Assembly (NCBI GenBank): GCA_034428935.1
Contig: DAOUHB010000055.1
Location: 1-12,107, forward strand
DNA from: JAAYZQ01 sp034428935
GTDB taxonomy: Bacteria > Chloroflexota > Anaerolineae > JAAYZQ01
Length of the DNA: 12,107 nt
Reading direction: 5' to 3'
How positions within the stretch are numbered: position 1 is the stretch's first letter; the number at the start of each line of letters is the position of its first letter. The notes beneath the pieces were generated by a model, which did no database searches, was not told the origin of the DNA, and saw only the letters and a program-made list of their open reading frames with translations. The translations under genes and the position numbers were made by a program. Positions 6,824 to 12,107 of this stretch are shown piece after piece.

Positions 6824-6845
6824 GCACTGCTCCCTGTGGTAGAAT
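6817..6845 (+). promoter_or_regulatory. Promoter for dtd
   Basis: TTGCCC (6817-6822), a 17-base spacer and TAGAAT (6840-6845). The -10 matches five of six consensus bases and the -35 four of six. The predicted start is near 6852, about 30 bases before the dtd ATG. Confidence 0.6.
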
Positions 6846-6881
6846 GGGCCCATTCCAGTCACGGCAGGAGGGCCGGCAAAC

Positions 6882-7337
6882 ATGAGGGCTATCATTCAAC
6901 GGGTAAGCCAGGGGCGCGTATCGGTGGAGGGCAGGACGCTGGGCGAGATCGGCGCTGGCATGGTCATCCTCCTCGGCGCCGGCCACGGCGACGGGCAGGC
7001 CGACGCGGACCGCCTGGCCGACAAGATTACCAACCTGCGCATCTTTTCCGATGCGGAGGGCAAGACCAACCTGTCGCTCCTCGACGTGGGGGGCGAGGCG
7101 CTGGTCATCTCGCAGTTCACGCTCTATGCCGACTGCCGCAAGGGCCGGCGCCCCAGCTTTGTCTATGCCGCCCCGCCCGACGTGGCCGAGCCCCTGGTGG
7201 AGTATTTTGCCGGGCGCCTGCGCCAGAACGGCGTGCCCCGGGTGGAGATGGGCGAGTTCGGCGCCGTGATGCTGGTCGAGATCCACAACGACGGCCCCTT
7301 TACCATCTACCTGGACAGCACCGACCTGACCAGGTAG
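6882..7337 (+). CDS. dtd: D-aminoacyl-tRNA deacylase
   Basis: This 151-residue protein is the usual full length for bacterial DTD. It hydrolyses D-aminoacyl-tRNAs (and Gly-tRNA(Ala)), clearing mischarged tRNA in the cytosol before it reaches the ribosome. The N-terminal MRAIIQRVSQGRVSVEG, the active-site block SQFTLYADCRKGRRPSF (77-93, with Thr80) and the Gly-cisPro motif in NDGPFT (136-141) are all present. The last has Phe where Val is common, a tolerated variation. The start at 6882 is set by AGGAGGG (6866-6872) nine bases upstream and by the canonical MRA.IQRV start. It probably forms a single-gene unit: its own promoter lies upstream and the pyr promoter begins seven bases after its stop. 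No terminator is visible after it, so read-through into the pyr operon is possible. Confidence 0.97.
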   Translation: MRAIIQRVSQGRVSVEGRTLGEIGAGMVILLGAGHGDGQADADRLADKITNLRIFSDAEGKTNLSLLDVGGEALVISQFTLYADCRKGRRPSFVYAAPPDVAEPLVEYFAGRLRQNGVPRVEMGEFGAVMLVEIHNDGPFTIYLDSTDLTR

Positions 7338-7344
7338 GCGCCGG

Positions 7345-7373
7345 TTGACAAATCGGCGGCGCTGTTTTACAAT
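7345..7373 (+). promoter_or_regulatory. Near-consensus promoter for the pyrFE-pyrD-pyrK operon
   Basis: A perfect TTGACA (7345-7350), a 17-base spacer and TACAAT (7368-7373, five of six) make the strongest promoter in the window. The start would be near 7380, leaving only about 25 bases before the ATG. That leaves no room for a PyrR-type attenuator or a leader peptide downstream of the start. Confidence 0.8.
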
Positions 7374-7405
7374 CTGCCTACCACCTTGCTTGAAAGGATA
7401 GGGCC

Positions 7406-8806
7406 ATGGATTTCTATCAGTGGCTGGCCGATGCGGCGCAGCGCAATGGCAGCCTGCTGTGCGTCGGGCTGGACACGCGCCTGGACCGGCTGCCGGCCGG
7501 CGAAACCCTCTTTGACTTTAACCGGCGCATCGTCGACGCCACCCGCGACCTGGTGTGCGCCTACAAGCCCAACTCGGCCTTTTACGAAGTGGCCGGCCCG
7601 GAGGGCCTGGAAGACCTGCGGCGCACCGTGGCCTACGTCCACGAGGTGGCCAACGTGCCCGTCATCCTCGACGCCAAGCGGGGCGACATCGGCTCCACGG
7701 CCGAGGCCTATGCCCGCGCCGCCTTCCAGACCTGGGGCGCCGACGCCCTGACCGTCAGCCCCTACCTGGGCGGCGATTCGGTGGCGCCTTTTACCGCCCA
7801 CGCCGGGCGCGGCGTCTTTGTCCTGTGCCACACCTCCAACCCGGGCGCCACCGACCTCCAGACCCTGCCATGCCAGGGCCGGCCCCTGTTCGAGATCGTG
7901 GCCGAGAAGGGGGCCGCCTGGGGCACCGGCCTCGTCGTCGGCGCCACCTATCCCCAGGCCCTGGCCAGGGTGCGCGCCCTGGCGCCCGAGGCCTGGATCT
8001 TGCTTCCCGGCATCGGCGCCCAGGGGGGCGACCTGGCGGCGGCGCTGGCAGCCGGCCTGCGGGCCGACGGCCTCGGGCTGGTGATCAACTCGTCGCGGGA
8101 GGTGCTCTATGCCCCCGATCCGCGGCAGGCAGCCCTGGGCCTGCGGGACCGCATTGAGGCGGGGCGCATCGAGGTGGCGGCCCGTGCGGCGCCCGCGGCC
8201 ACACCTGGCGACGGCCTGTCGCTGGCGCTGTTCGACATCGGCGCCGTGCAATTCGGCCGGTTCACCCTGGCATCGGGGCAAGCGTCGCCCATTTACATGG
8301 ACCTGCGCCTCCTGGCCTCGCATCCCGCCGTGCTGCGTCGCGTGGCACAGGCCTATGCCCGCCTGGTGAGCGACCGGGGCCTGGCCGGGGCCGACGTCTG
8401 CCTGGCCGCCATCCCCTACGCGGCCCTGCCCATCGGCACGGCCGTCGCCATGGAGCTGGACCTGCCCCTCGTCTACCCGCGTAAGGAGGCCAAGGCCTAC
8501 GGCACCGCCCGCCAGGTGGAAGGCCAGTTCCGGCGGGGCGACCGAGCCGTGGTCCTGGACGACCTGGTGACCACGGGCGGCAGCAAGCTGGCGGCCATCG
8601 AGCCCCTGCAAGCGGCCGGGCTGGAGGTGCAGGACGTGGTGGTGCTCATCGACCGCGAGCAGGGCGGGCGCCAGGAGCTGGCCGCGGCCGGCTACCGGCT
8701 GCACGCCGTCCTGGGCCTGCGCCAGATCCTCGAAGAGTTGGTGGCCGCCGGCCGCATTGACGCCGGACGCCGCGACGAGGTGGCGGCCTTCTTGTGGGGC
8801 GGCTAG
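7406..8806 (+). CDS. pyrFE: Bifunctional UMP synthase: OMP decarboxylase (N) – orotate phosphoribosyltransferase (C)
   Basis: This 466-residue fusion performs the last two steps of UMP synthesis: orotate plus PRPP to OMP, then OMP to UMP and CO2. Residues 1 to about 255 are a type-2 OMP decarboxylase: CVGLDTRLDRLP (19-30), AYKPNSAFYE (52-61), the catalytic DAKRGDIGSTAEAY (89-102; Asp89, Lys91, Asp94) and LVINSSREVLYA (225-236). After a linker (about 256-268), residues 269-466 are OPRT: FTLASGQASPIYMDLR (286-301), the flexible loop YPRKEAKAYGT (357-367) and the PRPP-binding VVLDDLVTTGGS (382-393). The order is the reverse of animal and plant UMP synthase. It matches fusions known from cyanobacteria, Chloroflexi and kinetoplastids. 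The ATG at 7406 follows AAAGGA (7393-7398). It is first in the operon and its end overlaps pyrD. All key residues are present, so both halves should be active. Confidence 0.96.
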   Translation: MDFYQWLADAAQRNGSLLCVGLDTRLDRLPAGETLFDFNRRIVDATRDLVCAYKPNSAFYEVAGPEGLEDLRRTVAYVHEVANVPVILDAKRGDIGSTAEAYARAAFQTWGADALTVSPYLGGDSVAPFTAHAGRGVFVLCHTSNPGATDLQTLPCQGRPLFEIVAEKGAAWGTGLVVGATYPQALARVRALAPEAWILLPGIGAQGGDLAAALAAGLRADGLGLVINSSREVLYAPDPRQAALGLRDRIEAGRIEVAARAAPAATPGDGLSLALFDIGAVQFGRFTLASGQASPIYMDLRLLASHPAVLRRVAQAYARLVSDRGLAGADVCLAAIPYAALPIGTAVAMELDLPLVYPRKEAKAYGTARQVEGQFRRGDRAVVLDDLVTTGGSKLAAIEPLQAAGLEVQDVVVLIDREQGGRQELAAAGYRLHAVLGLRQILEELVAAGRIDAGRRDEVAAFLWGG

Positions 8807-9738
8807 CCGTGCCGGAGCTGGGCGTCGACCTCTGCGGGGTGGCGCTGCCCACCCCCCTCATCCTGGCCAGCGGCATCCTGGGGACCGAGGCCGAGCTCCT
8901 GGCCCGCGTGGCGCGGGCAGGGGCGGGCGCCGTCACCGCCAAGTCGTGCAGCCTGGAGCCGCGGGCCGGGCACCGCAATCCCACGGTCCTGGCCTGGGGA
9001 CACGGTCTCATCAATGCCGTGGGCCTGGCCAACCCCGGCGTCGAGGTCGAAATCGAAGAGCTGCGCCGCGCAAAGGCCATGCTCCGGCCCCTGGGCGCCG
9101 CCCTGGTGGGCAGCGTCTTTGCCGACACCGTCGAGAATTTTGGGCGCGTGGCCGGCCGCCTGGCCGAAGCCGGGCCCGACCTCCTGGAGGTCAACATCTC
9201 TTGCCCCAACGTCCACGACGAGTTCGGCACGCCCTTTGCCGCCGATCCGGGCGCGGCCGGCGAGGTGACGGCCGCCGTGTGCGAGGCTGTGGCGGGGCGC
9301 ATGCCCGTCCTGGTCAAGCTGTCGCCCAACGTGGCCGACGTGGCGGCGGTGGCGCGGGCCGTGGCGGCCAACGGCGCCGACGGCATCAGCGCCATCAACA
9401 CCCTGACCGGCATGGTCATCGACGTTCACGCCGCGCGGCCCATCCTGGCCAACCGCACCGGCGGCCTATCGGGCCCCGCTATCCGGCCCCTGGCCGTGCG
9501 CTGCGTGTGGCAGATTTACGAGGCGGTGGACCTGCCCATCGTGGGCATGGGCGGCGTGAGCAGCGGCCGCGACGCGGCCGAGATGATCATGGCCGGTGCC
9601 ACGGCCGTGGGCGTCGGCTCGGCCGTCTATGACGAGGGGCCCGCGGTCTTTACCCGGATCTGCCACGAGCTGGCGGCCCTCGTCGACGAGCTGGGCTACG
9701 GCTCGCTGGCCGAGATGCGCGGGGTGGCCCACCGATGA
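8794..9738 (+). CDS. pyrD: Dihydroorotate dehydrogenase, class 1B catalytic subunit
   Basis: This 314-residue FMN enzyme oxidises dihydroorotate to orotate. Class 1 features are the catalytic Cys137 in VNISCPNV (133-140), the FMN-contacting AKSCSLEP (49-56) with Lys50, VKLSPNV (174-180), NTLTGM (202-207) and the phosphate-binding GMGGVSSGRDA (251-261) and GVGSAVY (273-279). The immediate pyrK downstream identifies it as class 1B, a cytosolic heterotetramer that passes electrons to NAD+. I chose the GTG at 8794 because GAGGTGG (8777-8783) lies ten bases upstream and is a strong anti-Shine–Dalgarno match. This start overlaps pyrFE by 13 bases. A second GTG at 8809 would shorten the protein by five residues and has only GGGGCGG before it. 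The 3' end overlaps pyrK by an ATGA junction. Confidence 0.95.
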   Translation: MGRLAVPELGVDLCGVALPTPLILASGILGTEAELLARVARAGAGAVTAKSCSLEPRAGHRNPTVLAWGHGLINAVGLANPGVEVEIEELRRAKAMLRPLGAALVGSVFADTVENFGRVAGRLAEAGPDLLEVNISCPNVHDEFGTPFAADPGAAGEVTAAVCEAVAGRMPVLVKLSPNVADVAAVARAVAANGADGISAINTLTGMVIDVHAARPILANRTGGLSGPAIRPLAVRCVWQIYEAVDLPIVGMGGVSSGRDAAEMIMAGATAVGVGSAVYDEGPAVFTRICHELAALVDELGYGSLAEMRGVAHR

Positions 9739-10487
9739 AGGGCAGCCTGCCCCTCGCCTCCCGCGTCGTCGAGGTCGTCGCCGAAAACGCCAGGATTCAC
9801 ACCCTGGTGCTCGATCGGCACCTGGAAGCCGAGCCGGGGCAGTTCGTCATGGCCTGGCTGCCGGGCGTGGACGAGCGGCCCTTTAGCCTGGCCCGTGCCC
9901 GGCCGGTGACCCTCACCGTGGCGGACGTCGGGCCCTTTAGCGCGGAGGTCAACCGCCTGGCTGCCGGCGACCGCCTCTGGGTCCGCGGCCCCCTGGGCCG
10001 ACCCTTCACCCTGCCCGGGGACGGCGCCCCCGGCGGCCGACTCCTCCTGGTGGCCGGCGGCTATGGCGTGGCGCCCATGCACTTCCTGGCCGAGCGGGCC
10101 CTGGAACAGGGCTGGCAGGTCGACGCCGTCATCGGGGCGCGCACCGCCGAAGACGTCATCTTCCGCGACCGCTTTGCCGCCCTGGGCGTCGAGGTCCACG
10201 TGACCACCGACGACGGCTCCCTGGGCCGGCAGGGCCTGGCCACCGGCGCCGTCCGCGACCTCGTGGAGGCCGGCGACTACCGGGCGCTGTACGCCTGCGG
10301 CCCCGAGGCCATGCTCGAAGCCCTGGACCGGCTGTCGACCACCTGCCGGCTGCCCGCCCAGTTGAGCTACGAGCGTGCCATGCGCTGCGGCTTTGGCGTG
10401 TGCGGCACCTGCTCCCGCGGCGGCTGGCTCGTGTGCCGCGATGGGCCGGTCAAGGACGTGGGGGTGGGAGAATCACTGAATCACTGA
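9735..10487 (+). CDS. pyrK: Dihydroorotate dehydrogenase electron transfer subunit
   Basis: This 250-residue FAD and [2Fe-2S] subunit carries electrons from PyrD's FMN to NAD+. Seen in order are a ferredoxin-reductase-type FAD domain with RPFSLA (48-53), the nucleotide-binding LLLVAGGYGVAP (103-114), YACGPEAML (186-194), and the C-terminal cluster motif with Cys218, Cys223, Cys226 and Cys234 (spacings CX4C, CX2C, CX7C). It starts in an ATGA overlap with the pyrD stop, so translation is probably coupled. The C-terminus is odd. After VCRDGPV, where the family usually ends within a few residues, there is a tail KDVGVGESLNH. Its last five codons and its stop come from the CACTGA repeat element that begins at 10470. 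The metal-binding core is intact, so function should not suffer. Confidence 0.95.
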   Translation: MKGSLPLASRVVEVVAENARIHTLVLDRHLEAEPGQFVMAWLPGVDERPFSLARARPVTLTVADVGPFSAEVNRLAAGDRLWVRGPLGRPFTLPGDGAPGGRLLLVAGGYGVAPMHFLAERALEQGWQVDAVIGARTAEDVIFRDRFAALGVEVHVTTDDGSLGRQGLATGAVRDLVEAGDYRALYACGPEAMLEALDRLSTTCRLPAQLSYERAMRCGFGVCGTCSRGGWLVCRDGPVKDVGVGESLNH

Positions 10488-10547
10488 GGGCACTGAAGGC
10501 GCTGATGGAGCGTCAGTGCTTTCATCTGCTCATCTTGTCAGTGATTC
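10470..10547. repeat. Palindromic element of CACTGA-type units at the pyrK 3' end
   Basis: Two overlapping copies of GAATCACTGA (10470-10479 and 10478-10487) are followed by 9-base variants: CACTGAGGG (10482-10490), CACTGAAGG (10491-10499) and CGCTGATGG (10500-10508). The opposite orientation returns as TCAGTGC (10513-10519), pairing exactly with GCACTGA (10490-10496), and as TCAGTGATTC (10538-10547), pairing exactly with GAATCACTGA. CGCT (10500-10503) and AGCG (10509-10512) close an inner hairpin. It begins inside pyrK and ends about 30 bases before the malQ -10 box. Confidence 0.8.
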
Positions 10548-10575
10548 AACCGAACGTGCGCGCCGGGCCAAAGGC

Positions 10576-10584
10576 TGGTATAAT
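10576..10584 (+). promoter_or_regulatory. Extended -10 promoter for malQ
   Basis: TGGTATAAT (10576-10584) is a perfect TATAAT with upstream TGn. The base run 17-18 bases upstream (GTGCGC) is not a recognisable -35. The start would be near 10591, about 35 bases before the malQ ATG. This argues that malQ is transcribed separately from the pyr operon. Confidence 0.65.
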
Positions 10585-10625
10585 GTACTTCTCCGACGGC
10601 GCTGATCCTGAACCTGGAGGTAGTG

Positions 10626-12107
10626 ATGTCCAAATTCCCGCGCGGCAGTGGCATCTTGATGCATCCGACGTCCTTTCCCGGCCCTTACGGCATCGGCGAC
10701 CTGGGGGAACCGGCCTATCGTTTCATGGATTTCCTCGTCTCGGCAGGGCAGAGCTACTGGCAGGTGCTGCCCCTCAGCCCCACGGGGTACGGCGACTCGC
10801 CCTATCAGGGGCTGTCGGCCTTTGCCGGCAACCCGATGCTCATCAGCCCCGACAAGCTGCTGCAGGCCGGGCACCTGCACCCTTCGGACCTGGCGGACGC
10901 GCCCGACTTTGCCCGGGAGCGGGTGGACTTTGGTCCGGTCATCGACTACAAGACGGTGCTCCTGGACCGGGCCTTTGCCAACTTTCGGGCGGGGGCCCCG
11001 GAAGGGCAGTGGGACGCCTTTCGCTGTTTCTGCGACGACCAGGCCGCCTGGCTGGACGACGTTTCCCTGTTCATGGCGCTGAAGCAGGCCCACGGGCTGC
11101 GGCCCTGGCACGAGTGGGAGAAGGGTGCCGCGGCCCGCGAGCCCGGCGCGCTGGAGCGCTGGCGGGGCGAGCTGGTGGGCGAGATCGAAAAGCAAAAGTA
11201 CTTGCAGTGGATCTTTTTCGAGCAGTGGCTGGCCCTCAAGGAGTACGCCAACGGGCTCGGCGTGCGCGTCATCGGCGACATTCCCATTTTCGTGGCGCTG
11301 GACAGCGCCGACGTGTGGGCCAACCCCGGCCTCTTTCACTTTGACAAGGAGCTGCGGCCCACCGTCCAGTCGGGCGTGCCGCCCGACTATTTCAGCGAGA
11401 CGGGCCAGTTGTGGGGCCATCCCCTCTACCGCTGGGACGTCATGGCCGAGCAGGGCTATGCCTGGTGGGTGGCGCGCTTCCAGATGGCCTTTACCCAGGC
11501 CGACGTGGTGCGCATCGACCACTTCCGGGGCTTTTACAACTACTGGGAGGTGCCGGCCGGCGAGAAGACGGCCATCAAGGGCCGCTGGCTGTACGGCCCC
11601 GGGCCCGACATCTTTCGCACGGTGACCAGGGCCATCGGCGACGTGGCCATCATCGCCGAGGACCTGGGCGATTTTGACGAGGAGTCGCGCGCCGGCGTCG
11701 ACGCCCTCCAGCAAGAGTTTGGCTACCCGGGCATGAAGGTCCTCCAGTTCGCCTTTGCCGCCGGCCCCGAGGACCCCTTCCTGCCCCACAATTACGAGTC
11801 GCCGGCCTGGGTGGTGTACACCGGCACCCACGACAACGACACGGTCGTGGGCTGGTACCGCGAGACGTCCACGGAAGGCGAGCGGGATTACGCCCGCCAG
11901 TACATGGCCACCGACGCCTCGGATATTGCCTGGGACCTCATCCGCCTGGGGTGGGCCTCGGTGGGCAACACGGCCATGACCACCACCCAGGACCTGCTGC
12001 GCCTGGGGCACGAATCGCGGATGAACACGCCCAGCACCCTGGGCCCGCCCAACTGGGTCTGGCGCATGCTGGATGGGGCGCTGACGCCCGACATCGCCGC
12101 GCGGCTG
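10626..12107 (+). CDS. malQ: 4-alpha-glucanotransferase (amylomaltase), C-terminus beyond window
   Basis: This frame stays open from the ATG at 10626 to the right edge, giving 494 codons with no stop; bacterial amylomaltases of this type are about 500 residues, so little is missing. It is a GH77 cytosolic enzyme that transfers alpha-1,4-glucan segments between maltodextrins, in glycogen or maltose metabolism. The N-terminal RGSGILMHPTSFPGPYGIGDLG, rich in the family's HPTS.PG.YGIGDLG pattern, and the LPLSPTGYGDSPYQ segment are typical. The three catalytic acids are visible: Asp298 (nucleophile, RIDHFRG), Glu345 (acid/base, IIAEDLG) and Asp403 (GTHDNDT). Their spacing resembles that of Thermus amylomaltase. 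GGAGGT (10616-10621) lies four bases upstream of the ATG, a short but usable gap. It has its own promoter, and no functional link with the pyr genes is evident. Confidence 0.96.
   Translation, partial: MSKFPRGSGILMHPTSFPGPYGIGDLGEPAYRFMDFLVSAGQSYWQVLPLSPTGYGDSPYQGLSAFAGNPMLISPDKLLQAGHLHPSDLADAPDFARERVDFGPVIDYKTVLLDRAFANFRAGAPEGQWDAFRCFCDDQAAWLDDVSLFMALKQAHGLRPWHEWEKGAAAREPGALERWRGELVGEIEKQKYLQWIFFEQWLALKEYANGLGVRVIGDIPIFVALDSADVWANPGLFHFDKELRPTVQSGVPPDYFSETGQLWGHPLYRWDVMAEQGYAWWVARFQMAFTQADVVRIDHFRGFYNYWEVPAGEKTAIKGRWLYGPGPDIFRTVTRAIGDVAIIAEDLGDFDEESRAGVDALQQEFGYPGMKVLQFAFAAGPEDPFLPHNYESPAWVVYTGTHDNDTVVGWYRETSTEGERDYARQYMATDASDIAWDLIRLGWASVGNTAMTTTQDLLRLGHESRMNTPSTLGPPNWVWRMLDGALTPDIAARL

Noticed and set aside
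10470..10508. Tandem 9-base units as a CRISPR array or minisatellite
   Set aside because: The units are too short, adjacent without spacers, and reappear in inverted orientation, which fits a palindromic element instead.
10490..10519. Hairpin after pyrK as an intrinsic terminator
   Set aside because: The stem is imperfect and the following bases (CTTTCATC) contain no convincing T-run.
10400..11344. Plus-strand open frame overlapping pyrK and malQ in another frame
   Set aside because: The malQ frame carries all three catalytic motifs over the same bases; this is an out-of-frame shadow.

Overview
The window is a GC-rich, densely coded bacterial chromosomal segment made mostly of housekeeping genes. 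No transposase, integrase, CRISPR array, tRNA or rRNA is visible. The gene styles suggest a Chloroflexota-like bacterium (Anaerolineae/Caldilineae type). The reasons are an OMP decarboxylase–OPRT fusion in PyrF-then-PyrE order, a class 1B PyrD/PyrK pair, a small DUF4342 protein, and a membrane-anchored FHA protein with Cys-paired repeats and a CARDB-like end. This assignment is inference; there is no marker gene in the window to settle it.

Layout, left to right. (1) 1-173, minus strand: the N-terminal end of pcm (protein-L-isoaspartate methyltransferase), cut by the window edge. (2) 174-441: a divergent intergenic region with a good minus-strand promoter for pcm and an extended -10 promoter for the next gene. 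(3) 442-4357, plus strand: a nitrilase-superfamily amidase, an adenylosuccinate lyase of the eukaryote-like subtype (purB), and a MurJ/MviN lipid II flippase that overlaps the purB end. (4) 4365-6074, minus strand: an FHA–transmembrane–three-repeat–CARDB protein, convergent with murJ. The two genes are 7 bp apart and their stop codons sit in the two arms of one hairpin. (5) 6283-6591, plus strand: a DUF4342 protein, divergent from the FHA gene and followed by an intrinsic terminator. (6) 6592-6881: an intergenic stretch holding that terminator, a 74-bp AT-rich near-palindrome, and the dtd promoter. (7) 6882-7337: dtd (D-aminoacyl-tRNA deacylase). (8) 7406-10487: a compact pyrimidine operon, pyrFE–pyrD–pyrK, behind a near-consensus TTGACA-17-TACAAT promoter and with overlapping gene junctions. 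(9) 10470-10547: a second palindromic element built of short CACTGA-type units, which supplies the last codons and the stop of pyrK. (10) 10626 to the window end: malQ (4-alpha-glucanotransferase), open at the right edge, with its own TATAAT promoter.

How the genes work together. The pyr operon covers three late steps of UMP synthesis: PyrD/PyrK oxidise dihydroorotate using NAD+, and the fused PyrF–PyrE protein converts orotate through OMP to UMP. PurB serves purine synthesis, MurJ serves cell-wall lipid II export, and Pcm and Dtd are protein and tRNA quality-control enzymes. The FHA protein looks like an envelope protein with a phosphothreonine-binding cytoplasmic end. I see no new multi-gene system. 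The most unusual items are the two intergenic palindromes, especially the one that has taken over the 3' end of pyrK, and the domain layout of the FHA protein.
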